Shown piece after piece: positions 1 through 8,208 of a stretch of 64,000 nt of DNA (position 1 is the stretch's first letter; each line of letters begins with the position of its first letter). A program made the translations under genes and the position numbers. The DNA comes from a bacterium (GTDB lineage Archaea > Nanoarchaeota > Nanoarchaeia > Woesearchaeales > UBA10216). The stretch spans positions 121,547-185,546 of the forward strand of contig JAAGZO010000387.1 in NCBI GenBank assembly GCA_024206195.1, given 5' to 3'. The notes beneath the pieces are model-generated. The model was not told the origin of the DNA. It ran no database searches and was given only the letters and a program-made list of their open reading frames with translations.

Positions 1-2
1 AT

Positions 3-131
3 AAGACAGTAATCACAGGCTCTTTCAATCCCACAAAAAGCGCAGACACCAAGAATGATGAAAATATGCTTGTGATACACAACAAAGAGGTTGCAATGCG
101 TTATATTAAAGAAATATTGGAGGAGGGATAA
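3..131 (+). CDS. Phospholipase D-like protein, C-terminal end (partial)
   Basis: The window opens inside an open frame that runs 42 codons to a TAA at 129-131. The visible residues begin KTVITGSFNPTKSADTKNDE and continue with an ENMLVIHN segment. This matches what follows the second HKD motif of phospholipase D-superfamily nucleases and phosphatidyltransferases (a GSxNxTxxA...N.EN pattern), where the Ser and Asn belong to the active site. The HKD motif itself lies outside the window, so the exact enzyme (nuclease or lipid synthase) cannot be decided. The gene ends before a 204-base gap that holds only the promoter of the next gene. Confidence 0.65.
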   Translation, partial: KTVITGSFNPTKSADTKNDENMLVIHNKEVAMRYIKEILEEG

Positions 132-305
132 ATGGGAACCATTCCATCCCCCCTCCATCTCGCATAAGGTGTCGAGAAGAATACTAAAAACTCAAGGTTA
201 CAAATATTTCAAGGTTATTACACAATCCAAAATAAAAAAAATAGACAACGGATAAATTATCAGGAAAGTTATCCTAAACAGTCAAAGTGAGTACAGAAGA
301 AAAAT

Positions 306-313
306 TTTATATA
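306..313 (+). promoter_or_regulatory. TATA box of the PfkB kinase gene
   Basis: The sequence TTTATATA is centred about 26 bases upstream of the ATG at 336. That spacing puts the transcription start at or next to the start codon, so the mRNA is probably leaderless. No Shine-Dalgarno sequence precedes the ATG, which agrees. The remaining bases from 132 to 305 show no open frame or hairpin that I can support. Confidence 0.6.
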
Positions 314-335
314 CCACCTATTTTTCTTTAAATCT

Positions 336-1235
336 ATGGTTGACGTAGTAATTATCGGAACAATGGCATTGGATAGCGTGAAGACTCCTTTTGGAGACAA
401 AAAGGATATCCTCGGCGGAGCTGCTACATACGCTTCTTTTGCTGCTTCATTCTTTTCACAGCCGGGCATTGTTGCTGTTGTTGGCGATGATTTCCCTGAA
501 GCACATATGAATCTTCTGATTGATAGAAAAATAAACCTTGAAGGTGTTAAGAAAGAAGGGAAAACATTCAGGTGGTCTGGCTCTTATGAATATGACATGA
601 ACGAGGCAAAGACCCTAAGAACAGAACTTAATGCTTTAGAGACCTTCAATCCTATTCTTCCTGATGAATACAAGGATGCAGAGTTTGTTTTCCTTGCAAA
701 CATTGACCCTTCACTGCAGCTAAAGGTTCTTGATCAGATAAAGAATCCAAAGCTTGTTGCAATGGATACAATGAATTTCTGGATTGAACACAAAAAGGAT
801 GATTTGCTTAATGTTTTGAAAAAGGTTGATGTCATCCTGCTTAACGATGCAGAAGCAAGGCAGCTTTTCAATACAACAAACCTTGTAAAAGCAGCACGCG
901 CTGCTTTGAAGCTTGGCCCAAAGACTGTGATAATCAAAAAAGGAGAGCACGGCGCACTAATGTTCACAAATGAAAAGCATTTCAATGCCCCTGGCTATCC
1001 TCTTGAGGATGTAAAGGACCCTACAGGAGCAGGCGACAGCTTTGCAGGAGCATTCATTGGTTACTTAGCACAGACAAAAGATACAAGCGAGACAAACATG
1101 AGAAAAGCAGTCATCTTTGGAAGTGTTATTGCCTCTTTCAATGCAGAAGACTTCAGTCTTGAGCGCATGAAGAAACTAACAGATAAGGATATAGAGAAAA
1201 GATTTGAAGAGATGAAGAATATTCGTGAATTCTAA
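336..1235 (+). CDS. PfkB-family carbohydrate kinase
   Basis: A 299-residue kinase of the ribokinase/PfkB fold that transfers phosphate from ATP to a sugar or nucleoside. The N-terminal half carries a GGAATYAS segment typical of the substrate-binding region. The family signature DPTGAGDSFAGAF begins near residue 228; its last Asp, near 234, is the expected catalytic base. Length is usual for the family. The substrate cannot be read from the sequence. The gene ends in a 4-base convergent overlap with the Lrp-type regulator on the other strand. The start is supported by the TATA box 26 bases upstream. Confidence 0.85.
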   Translation: MVDVVIIGTMALDSVKTPFGDKKDILGGAATYASFAASFFSQPGIVAVVGDDFPEAHMNLLIDRKINLEGVKKEGKTFRWSGSYEYDMNEAKTLRTELNALETFNPILPDEYKDAEFVFLANIDPSLQLKVLDQIKNPKLVAMDTMNFWIEHKKDDLLNVLKKVDVILLNDAEARQLFNTTNLVKAARAALKLGPKTVIIKKGEHGALMFTNEKHFNAPGYPLEDVKDPTGAGDSFAGAFIGYLAQTKDTSETNMRKAVIFGSVIASFNAEDFSLERMKKLTDKDIEKRFEEMKNIREF

Positions 1236-1651
1236 AGCTCCTCTTTAAGTGCAATTGTTGAAACCATTGTTAGTGTTTTTTTTATTCCCTGTGTTTTCCT
1301 AAAACCTATCACAAACTTATTGAACTCGTCAACATCCTTGAATTTCAGTTTCATGAACAGATCATATTCTCCAGTTATTCCAAATACCTCTTTAACGTGT
1401 TTATTCGCAAAAATGCGGTCCTCAATATTCTTGTCGCTGGAAACAAGCATGAACACAACAAAGTTCTCCATGATTGCTTTGCTGTCCAGCTTCACAGTAA
1501 ACTTCTCAATAACTTTGTCTTTTTTTAGTTTTTTTATCCTCTGATGCACAGTGCTTGGTCTTAATCCAGTTTTCTTTCCAATATCTTTCATGCTAAGACC
1601 TGCATCATTCCTCAAAACCCCAATGATTTTCATGTCTTTTTCATCAAGCAT
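1232..1651 (-). CDS. Lrp/AsnC-family transcriptional regulator
   Basis: A 139-residue one-component regulator. Residues 1-50 form a winged helix-turn-helix (MLDEKDMKIIGVLRNDAGLS, then a recognition helix around RPSTVHQRIKKL). Residues about 65-139 form the RAM effector-binding and oligomerisation domain, with the usual GEYDLFMKLK core. Such proteins bind DNA as dimers or octamers and respond to amino acids or related small molecules. The ATG directly abuts the stop codon of the MFS transporter gene, so the two are co-transcribed, and the regulator may control that operon or the converging kinase gene. The ligand is unknown. Confidence 0.9.
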   Translation of the reverse strand: MLDEKDMKIIGVLRNDAGLSMKDIGKKTGLRPSTVHQRIKKLKKDKVIEKFTVKLDSKAIMENFVVFMLVSSDKNIEDRIFANKHVKEVFGITGEYDLFMKLKFKDVDEFNKFVIGFRKTQGIKKTLTMVSTIALKEEL

Positions 1652-2854
1652 TTAGATCACCTTATCCTTTTTCAAAAACAGCAGCAATATTCCGCTGCCA
1701 ACAGCAACAATTATGCCAGAAAGTATAAACGCATACTCAATTGAATATAAATCTGCAAAATACCCCACAAAAGGAGTCATCACTGCGTAAACCAATCTTC
1801 TAATCATACTTGCAATAGAAGCAACTGTTGCTCTTTTATCCGAACTGACCAACTTGTTGATATAATCGCTAATCAATGGAAAAGAATAGCCTGTAATCAA
1901 CCCTATCAAAATAAAGAAAAGAACACTGGCAAATGAAGGATAAACGCCCAGCATAAAAAGAGAAATCGAAGTGACTACTGCAAGTGAAACAATTGAATTC
2001 TTTTTTCCTATCTTCTGCTCTATTGTGTGCGCATACTTTGCAGAAAAACCAGCTGCAAGTGAAAGCGCTGCAAGAATCAATCCTACCAACTTGATATCAA
2101 ACCCTATATTAACTAAATACGGCTGGGAAAACATATATGCAATTGAACAAAAAACAAGGACAAGTGCAGGATATAACATAAGCCATCTTATCTCATGCTT
2201 TTTTAATGAGAATTTAAGTATTTCAAAAAGACGATGCACATGTCCCTTTTCTATAATAGGCTTCTCTCTCTCAGGCTCCTTAAATGATAATGCCACTATA
2301 GGCATTAATGCTGCAAAAGGAAGGGTTACATAAAAAGGCAGCCTTAAATTTACACCATCCACACTAGCTATTAATCCTCCAACAATAAGAGCAAAAGACA
2401 CAGCTATTGTTGCTATGAAGAATGTATTGCCCATTACTTTCTTGTAATCTTTCTGTCTCTTAAGATTCAAGAGTGTATCATAAATAAGTGCAGAATCTGC
2501 TCCAGAAAGAAATGAAGCTCCAACTGACCAGAAAAGACCAGCTATAAAAAAGACAAAAAAGGTACTGCCAAGAGAAAAAAAGAGCGGTGCTGCAAACAAT
2601 GCTGCTCCAGCAATAACAAGTGATTTTTTCCTTCCATGAACATCTGCGAAATAACCTGTTGGTATCTCAAGTGCTACAATGCCTATTCCATATAAGGATT
2701 CAAGAAGCATAATCTGAAACATTGACAAGCCATTATCCACCAGGAAAAGCACATAAACAGGCATAAAGAACCACATACTCATCAGAGCAGACATAAGGTA
2801 AAACTTCCATATATTTGCTTTCAGCTTTTCATGAACTTTACTTCCTTTTCCCAT
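1652..2854 (-). CDS. MFS transporter
   Basis: A 400-residue integral membrane protein with about twelve hydrophobic segments, the size and layout of a major facilitator permease. The loop after helix 2 reads GYFADVHGRKKSL, the usual MFS motif A (G-x3-D-x2-G-R-[KR]-x-[ILS]) with charged residues facing the cytoplasm. Substrate is not predictable. It is the first gene of a two-gene operon with the Lrp regulator. A CGGAG Shine-Dalgarno core lies upstream of the ATG, and the promoter region (2855-3029) is shared divergently with the HAD gene. Confidence 0.85.
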   Translation of the reverse strand: MGKGSKVHEKLKANIWKFYLMSALMSMWFFMPVYVLFLVDNGLSMFQIMLLESLYGIGIVALEIPTGYFADVHGRKKSLVIAGAALFAAPLFFSLGSTFFVFFIAGLFWSVGASFLSGADSALIYDTLLNLKRQKDYKKVMGNTFFIATIAVSFALIVGGLIASVDGVNLRLPFYVTLPFAALMPIVALSFKEPEREKPIIEKGHVHRLFEILKFSLKKHEIRWLMLYPALVLVFCSIAYMFSQPYLVNIGFDIKLVGLILAALSLAAGFSAKYAHTIEQKIGKKNSIVSLAVVTSISLFMLGVYPSFASVLFFILIGLITGYSFPLISDYINKLVSSDKRATVASIASMIRRLVYAVMTPFVGYFADLYSIEYAFILSGIIVAVGSGILLLFLKKDKVI

Positions 2855-2999
2855 GATTTTATCTCCGGAACTGTTTCCAGGCAGACCTCTTTGTTTTTCT
2901 TAATAATTATGCAATATTTCTTGTATATTCTTAAATTTTTCTATTTTTTACATGAAAATGGAGATTTTACGTAAAAATTACAACTTTTAAGCAAAAAAC

Positions 3000-3008
3000 T
3001 ATATAAAA
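3000..3008 (+). promoter_or_regulatory. TATA box of the HAD phosphatase/SAH hydrolase pair
   Basis: TATATAAAA is centred about 26 bases before the ATG at 3030 and has no ribosome binding site after it, so the HAD gene is probably translated from a leaderless transcript that also carries the overlapping hydrolase gene. Confidence 0.6.
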
Positions 3009-3029
3009 CACACATTCTACCTATGCTGT

Positions 3030-3689
3030 ATGATAAAGGCAATAATGTTTGATATGGATGGCTTGCTTGTGAACAGTGAACCAATACACCACAAAGCATG
3101 GGAATTTATTTTTAACCAGGAAGGCCTAGAGCTTTCAGAAGAGGATTATCCAAAGTTTATTGGCGGCAGCAATGAGTCTGTTGCAGAATATTTGATAGAA
3201 CATTCAGAGACAGAAAGGTCTGTTGAAGAGCTCTGCAAAGTAAAAAAGGAGAAATACCTTAGTCTTCTCAACAATATTACTCTAATGCAAGGAGCAAAAG
3301 AGCTCTTAGATAATGCAAAAAAAGAAAACATAAAACTTCTGCTGACAACATCCACAAAAAAGGATGAAGCATTAGCTGTTCTTGGCTCTGCAGGCCTTAA
3401 AGACTGTTTTGATGATATTGTCTTTGGTGATGAAGTGGAAAAAGTAAAGCCAAATCCGGATATTTATCTTGCTGCAATAAAAAAATCAGGTTTTCCAACA
3501 GAGAACTGTATTGCAATTGAGGATTCAGGAGCAGGCGTTGCTGCTGCAACATCTGCTGGGCTCAAGTGCATAGCTGTTCCGACTTCACTAACTAAAATTC
3601 AGGATTTTTCTAAGGCTACCATAATTATAGACAGCCTCAAGGATATAAACATTGAAAAAATAAACAAATTAGGTGAGAAAAATGGATGA
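3030..3689 (+). CDS. HAD-superfamily phosphatase (beta-phosphoglucomutase-like)
   Basis: A 219-residue HAD hydrolase of subfamily I. Motif I is [12 protein letters not shown], with the nucleophile Asp8 and acid/base Asp10. A helical cap domain follows (about residues 15-85). Motif II includes TTSTKKDEA, the Lys is in KPNPDIY, and motif IV is [11 protein letters not shown]. The family includes beta-phosphoglucomutase and various sugar-phosphate phosphatases; substrate unknown. The last codons overlap the start of the SAH hydrolase gene, suggesting translational coupling. A link to nucleoside or sugar phosphate recycling in the methyl cycle is inference only. Confidence 0.85.
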   Translation: MIKAIMFDMDGLLVNSEPIHHKAWEFIFNQEGLELSEEDYPKFIGGSNESVAEYLIEHSETERSVEELCKVKKEKYLSLLNNITLMQGAKELLDNAKKENIKLLLTTSTKKDEALAVLGSAGLKDCFDDIVFGDEVEKVKPNPDIYLAAIKKSGFPTENCIAIEDSGAGVAAATSAGLKCIAVPTSLTKIQDFSKATIIIDSLKDINIEKINKLGEKNG

Positions 3690-5094
3690 AACTGAAAATT
3701 ATAAGGTAATGGATATTTCACTCGCAGAGTTTGGCAGAAAAGAAATTGATATTGCAGAGCAGGAGATGCCTGGCTTAATGTCAATAAGGAAAAAACATAG
3801 TGCAAAAAAGCCTCTAAAGGGTGCAAGAATAATGGGCAGCCTGCATATGACTATCCAAACTGCAGTGCTTATTGAAACACTTGTAGACCTTGGCGCAGAA
3901 GTAAGATGGGCTACTTGCAACATATTCTCAACACAGGATCATGCTGCTGCTGCAATTGCAAAAGCAGGCGTATCAGTATTTGCTTGGAAAGGTGAATCAC
4001 TAAAGGATTTCTGGTGGTGCACACAAAAGGCTTTGGACTTTGGTGATGGAAAAGGTCCAACATTAATAGTTGATGACGGCGGCGATGCAACACTGATTGT
4101 CCACAAGGGTGTTGAAATCGAAAATGATCCTTCGCTATTGGAAAAGGATTACTCAAACGAGGGAGATGACTTCAGGGAGCTTATGGTCTGCCTGAAAGAA
4201 CTCTATGCAGAAGATAAGGAAAGATGGACAATGATAAGCAAAGAAATTAAGGGCGTTTCAGAAGAAACAACAACAGGTGTCCATAGATTGTATCAATTGA
4301 TGGAAGAAAAGAAACTTCTTTTCCCGGCATTCAATGTTAATGACTCTGTTACAAAATCAAAGTTTGACAACCTCTACGGATGCAGGGAAAGTCTTGCTGA
4401 TGGAATAAAGAGAGCAACAGATGTTATGGTCGCAGGAAAAACAGTTGTTGTCTGCGGCTATGGAGATGTTGGAAAGGGTTGTGCTCAAAGCATGAGCGGC
4501 TTTGGTGCACGCGTTATTATTACTGAAATTGACCCAATCTGCGCTCTGCAGGCTGCAATGGAAGGTTATGAAGTAAAAACAACTGAAGATGCTGCAGGTG
4601 TTGCAGATATCTATGTTACAGCAACAGGAAACAAGGATATAATTACCCTGGAACATATGAAAACAATGAAAGACCAGGCTATTATCTGCAATATAGGTCA
4701 TTTTGACAATGAAATTCAGATGAACAAGCTTGAAGCCTTCCCGGGCATAAAAAAGCTCAATATTAAGCCTCAGGTGGATAAATACACATTCCCTGATGGA
4801 CACTCAATTTATGTTCTTGCAGAAGGCAGATTAGTTAATCTAGGCTGTGCAACAGGACACCCAAGCTTTGTTATGAGCAACTCGTTTTCAAATCAGACCC
4901 TTGCTCAAATAGAACTTTGGACAAAAGATCATGAGCTTGGTGTATACATGCTGCCAAAGGAACTTGATGAAGAGGTTGCAAGGCTTCACTTGAATAAGCT
5001 TGGAGTTAAATTAACAAAGATGTCAAAGGAACAAGCAGACTACATTGGAGTAAAAGTAGAGGGTCCTTACAAACCATCGCATTACAGGTATTGA
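3682..5094 (+). CDS. ahcY: S-adenosylhomocysteine hydrolase
   Basis: Converts S-adenosylhomocysteine to adenosine and homocysteine with tightly bound NAD, removing the product inhibitor of methyltransferases. The protein is about 470 residues. The NAD-binding motif [10 protein letters not shown] starts near residue 259, and family segments such as [16 protein letters not shown] and GHFDNEIQ are present. It ends in PYKPSHYRY, the C-terminal tail characteristic of the long bacterial/eukaryotic form. I place the start at the ATG at 3682, five bases after AGGTGA at 3671-3676; an in-frame GTG at 3673 lies inside that ribosome binding site. It overlaps the HAD gene by 8 bases and nearly touches the converging DUF58 gene. 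Confidence 0.95.
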   Translation: MDETENYKVMDISLAEFGRKEIDIAEQEMPGLMSIRKKHSAKKPLKGARIMGSLHMTIQTAVLIETLVDLGAEVRWATCNIFSTQDHAAAAIAKAGVSVFAWKGESLKDFWWCTQKALDFGDGKGPTLIVDDGGDATLIVHKGVEIENDPSLLEKDYSNEGDDFRELMVCLKELYAEDKERWTMISKEIKGVSEETTTGVHRLYQLMEEKKLLFPAFNVNDSVTKSKFDNLYGCRESLADGIKRATDVMVAGKTVVVCGYGDVGKGCAQSMSGFGARVIITEIDPICALQAAMEGYEVKTTEDAAGVADIYVTATGNKDIITLEHMKTMKDQAIICNIGHFDNEIQMNKLEAFPGIKKLNIKPQVDKYTFPDGHSIYVLAEGRLVNLGCATGHPSFVMSNSFSNQTLAQIELWTKDHELGVYMLPKELDEEVARLHLNKLGVKLTKMSKEQADYIGVKVEGPYKPSHYRY

Positions 5095-5940
5095 TCACTT
5101 TAATATCTTGTAAAACGCATCAAAGATCTGCATGTCAGTTGTTACCTGGTAGAATTCTATGCCTAGCTCTAGGCATGATTTTTCTATTTCTGCTGTGTGC
5201 TCATCAAGTTTTTTCTGATAGTCTGATTTTAGTCGTTGACTAATGTATGTCTTCATTGTTGTGTTGTTTTCCATGTCCTTTAGCTTTGTATCGCCCTCGA
5301 TCTTAAGCTCTTTCTCAGTTGAATCCAAGACCTGCACAAGTTTTATGTCAACATGTCCCAACAAATAAAGTGCCTCTTTGATCTGAGAAATATCAAAAAG
5401 AAAATCAGATACAATGACAAGAATTGATCGTGTTCCAAGTGATTTTTTGTAGTGGACCATTGCATCCCTAAACTTTGAATCACCCTTTGGTTTAACTCCA
5501 TTCAGATAATCAACCATTCCCACTACATGACCTCTACCTCTTTGCGAGCGGAACATCTCAAGAGTGTCAGAAAACGTTGCAAAACGAAATTTCTCGTTTG
5601 ATTTCATTGCAAGGTATACCATTCCTACGCCAAGCATTGATGCATAGTCAAACTTTGTTGTTTTTCCATAGTTCATGCTTGCGCTTCTGTCAAGAATAAC
5701 ATGAAGAACCATGTTTCGCTCTTCTTCAAATCTTTTGATGTAAAGATTGTCTGTTCTTGCGTATATTTTCCAGTCTATCTGCTTGAAATTATCGCCAGCT
5801 GCGTACATTCTATGATCCTTTATTGTTGATCCGCGGCCAGTAAACATAGATGGACGTGCTCCAGCATACTTTGATGTTACTCTCTTGCTTAATGCAAGGC
5901 TGAATCTGTCCAGCTGTGAAAGAAAATCCGCGGTAATCAT
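5095..5940 (-). CDS. DUF58-domain protein of the MoxR/VWA operon
   Basis: A 281-residue soluble protein with a DUF58 region (around residues 45-75, including DNFKQIDWKIYARTDNLYIK) running into a von Willebrand A-like fold. The metal-site motif DRSAS is at residues 84-88. DUF58 proteins are almost always encoded beside MoxR ATPases and are thought to act with them as chaperone-like partners for assembling or activating a client complex. Here it is the last gene of the operon and overlaps the MoxR gene by 4 bases. Client unknown. Confidence 0.9.
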   Translation of the reverse strand: MITADFLSQLDRFSLALSKRVTSKYAGARPSMFTGRGSTIKDHRMYAAGDNFKQIDWKIYARTDNLYIKRFEEERNMVLHVILDRSASMNYGKTTKFDYASMLGVGMVYLAMKSNEKFRFATFSDTLEMFRSQRGRGHVVGMVDYLNGVKPKGDSKFRDAMVHYKKSLGTRSILVIVSDFLFDISQIKEALYLLGHVDIKLVQVLDSTEKELKIEGDTKLKDMENNTTMKTYISQRLKSDYQKKLDEHTAEIEKSCLELGIEFYQVTTDMQIFDAFYKILK

Positions 5941-6872
5941 TTGACTTTGTCAACGATCTGCTTTATCGCGTCATCTGGTGTCATGCCCTTTCTCTCTGCT
6001 TCAAAGCTCAGTATTATCCTGTGTCGCAGCACTGGATAAGCCATCGCTTTAATGTCGTCTACCCCTACGTGATTTCTTCCTTGTACAAGAGCTCTTGCCT
6101 TTGATGCCAGGATTAAACCAATCGATGCTCTTGGTGATGCACCGTACTCTATCATGGCATTCTTATCACGTGTTGCAGCAATAATCTTAACTATGCGCTC
6201 CTTCAGGTCATGTGCTATTGGTACCTGTCTTGTGAGTCCTTGTAGTGCAAGCAATTGCTGCTTTGTCAGCATGACTTTCAATTTTGGATTGTGCTCTTCA
6301 TGAGTGTATTTGTTTACTATTTCCATCTCTTCCTTGTAGGTTGGATATGCAACATTGATTTTCAGCAAAAATCTGTCTGATTGCGCCTCTGGCAAGGGAT
6401 ATGTGCCCTCTTGTTCAATTGGGTTCTGTGTTGCTAGTACAAAAAATGGAAGATCAAGCTTGAATGTTGAATTTCCAACTGTTACTTGTTTCTCCTGCAT
6501 TGCTTCTAGCAAAGCGCTCTGTGTTTTTGGTGTTGCTCTGTTTATCTCGTCTGCCAGCAAGATGTTTGCAAAGATTGGTCCTGGGTGGAATCTAAACTCC
6601 CTTCTTCCGCCGTGTTCTTCAATAACATATGTTCCTGTTATGTCTGATGGCATTAAGTCAGGTGTGTTCTGTATCCTTGAAAATTTAAGATCCATTAGCC
6701 TTGCGAGTGTTCTAACAACCAGTGTTTTTGCTAAACCAGGATAACCCTCAAGCAGTGCGTTGCCATTGCACAGGATTGCGGTTAGTATCTGCTCTGTAAC
6801 CTCATCCTGTCCGACAACCACCTTGTCCATTTCTTTAAAAAGCTCCTCGAATGTTCTTTTGTAAGCTTGCAT
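5937..6872 (-). CDS. MoxR-family AAA+ ATPase
   Basis: A 311-residue AAA_3 ATPase. Walker A is GYPGLAKT (residues 43-50), Walker B is ILLADE (104-109), and a sensor segment ATQNPIEQEGTYPLPEAQ follows; the last lid domain fills residues about 230-311. MoxR ATPases are hexameric and work with VWA-domain proteins, as in methanol dehydrogenase maturation and the Bat systems. The two large VWA proteins and DUF58 in the same operon fit that rule. A gap of 16 bases separates it from the upstream membrane protein gene. Confidence 0.95.
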   Translation of the reverse strand: MQAYKRTFEELFKEMDKVVVGQDEVTEQILTAILCNGNALLEGYPGLAKTLVVRTLARLMDLKFSRIQNTPDLMPSDITGTYVIEEHGGRREFRFHPGPIFANILLADEINRATPKTQSALLEAMQEKQVTVGNSTFKLDLPFFVLATQNPIEQEGTYPLPEAQSDRFLLKINVAYPTYKEEMEIVNKYTHEEHNPKLKVMLTKQQLLALQGLTRQVPIAHDLKERIVKIIAATRDKNAMIEYGASPRASIGLILASKARALVQGRNHVGVDDIKAMAYPVLRHRIILSFEAERKGMTPDDAIKQIVDKVK

Positions 6873-6888
6873 TTTTATACCTCCATGA

Positions 6889-7695
6889 TTATGATGCTAA
6901 TTCCTTGAAATAATTTTTTACAAGGTCCTGCTCCTCCACAGGTATGTTTTCTTCGTATGCCTCTGCTGAAACAGCAAATACCTCTTTAGGATAAGTGTCT
7001 GTAAAATCCCTTTCCTCAACCTCCTTTATATCACGAATGTTTATCTCATAGCCTGACGGCCTTACTTCTAGCGATATCTCCTCTTCGCCAAGCAGCGCTA
7101 TTGATTCTGCTCCGTAGATGTCTCCTGCAATCTTTGCAGTTCCTGAAAGCTCGTAACCGCCAGCACCCATAGGATCATACTCGCTTTCATCGCTCTCCAT
7201 AAGCGCACCTACTCCATCTGTTTTTATTGTTTCTATGATGTCTCCAGCTGGCATGATGTTCCATTTTGAGTAGATTGGTGCAAAGAATACAATCAGGAAA
7301 CAAAGTATAAGCACAACAAATGATTTCAGGTATGTTTCTTTATCACTAAAAAAAACTGATTCCTGTACATTCTTCATATCATTCATGACCTCTGAGTGCA
7401 GCTCGTTGACAACCGGATTTTCCAGTCTTATGTTATCAGATGCAGTTCTCAGCTTCTCCCTTAACTCAGGACATTTTTCTTCAACAATAAACAACTTGTG
7501 ATGTGTTAATTTAACGAGCAAGGCCACAATAAGGTAAACCGCTGTGATAACGAATGAATACCATGCAATCCTAAAGAAAGAAAGGGCAAAATAGAATATC
7601 AAAAATACAAGAATAGTATTCAAGAGTACGTCAAAAATCATAATTTTATCTAACTCAATAGTTATCTCCTTTACAACGTCTCTGAATACCTTCAT
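6889..7695 (-). CDS. Membrane protein of the MoxR/VWA operon, unknown family
   Basis: A protein of about 268 residues that I do not recognise. It has two closely spaced hydrophobic helices near residues 20-60, a charged stretch with helical character (about 65-115), a third helix around residues 120-140 (SFVVLILCFLIVFFAPIYS), and a C-terminal acidic domain of about 115 residues outside the membrane. I start it at the ATG at 7695, one base after the stop of the coiled-coil gene, rather than at the longer frame that would overlap that gene by 50 bases. Its place between the VWA genes and MoxR suggests it is a partner or client of the complex. Confidence 0.6.
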   Translation of the reverse strand: MKVFRDVVKEITIELDKIMIFDVLLNTILVFLIFYFALSFFRIAWYSFVITAVYLIVALLVKLTHHKLFIVEEKCPELREKLRTASDNIRLENPVVNELHSEVMNDMKNVQESVFFSDKETYLKSFVVLILCFLIVFFAPIYSKWNIMPAGDIIETIKTDGVGALMESDESEYDPMGAGGYELSGTAKIAGDIYGAESIALLGEEEISLEVRPSGYEINIRDIKEVEERDFTDTYPKEVFAVSAEAYEENIPVEEQDLVKNYFKELAS

Positions 7696-7696
7696 T

Positions 7697-8191
7697 TTAG
7701 CATGTACGTCCAAGCTCTTGTTTAAGGCTGCAAACCTCGGACTCAAGGGATGTTAATTCATTCCTCAAGGATGTTACTTCTCCTTCTAAAGTAACTGAAT
7801 ATGACTCTGCTGATTCGAGGTCTTCCTGGGCTTCCATAAGCTCTACCTCTGTTGCTTTCAGCGCGGACATTGTGCTTGCCAACTCACCCTGCGTTGAAGA
7901 AAGCTGCGATTCAAGCTGCCCCTTTCTATCTGAAAGATCAGTATAAAGCTCATCAAACTTCTGCTTTGACTCTGTTTTTTGCTGCAGCGCCTCGTGCGTT
8001 TGTGACAACTGGCTTTCTTTTTCTGTCAGATTAAGTGACAGGATATCAAGTCTTTGTTGTTCATCAGTATATCTTATCGACAGATTACGATAAGTATCCT
8101 GATAGTATGTTGTCAGGCCAACTGTACAGCCAAGTATAACTAAAATTAATAAAAGCAGAAGCAAATTCACGTTTTTTTTCATATATCCCAT
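7697..8191 (-). CDS. Membrane-anchored coiled-coil protein of the MoxR/VWA operon
   Basis: A 164-residue protein with one N-terminal hydrophobic segment (residues about 8-26, Leu-rich), followed by about 130 residues rich in Glu, Gln, Ser and Leu in heptad-like spacing, a long coiled coil. It ends in a short Cys-containing tail. No enzymatic motif is visible. The stop TAA is followed by one base and then the ATG of the next membrane protein gene, so the pair is probably made together. A role as a spacer or scaffold of the VWA complex is inference. Confidence 0.6.
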   Translation of the reverse strand: MGYMKKNVNLLLLLLILVILGCTVGLTTYYQDTYRNLSIRYTDEQQRLDILSLNLTEKESQLSQTHEALQQKTESKQKFDELYTDLSDRKGQLESQLSSTQGELASTMSALKATEVELMEAQEDLESAESYSVTLEGEVTSLRNELTSLESEVCSLKQELGRTC

Positions 8192-8208
8192 GTTAATCAG
8201 CTTTGTGT

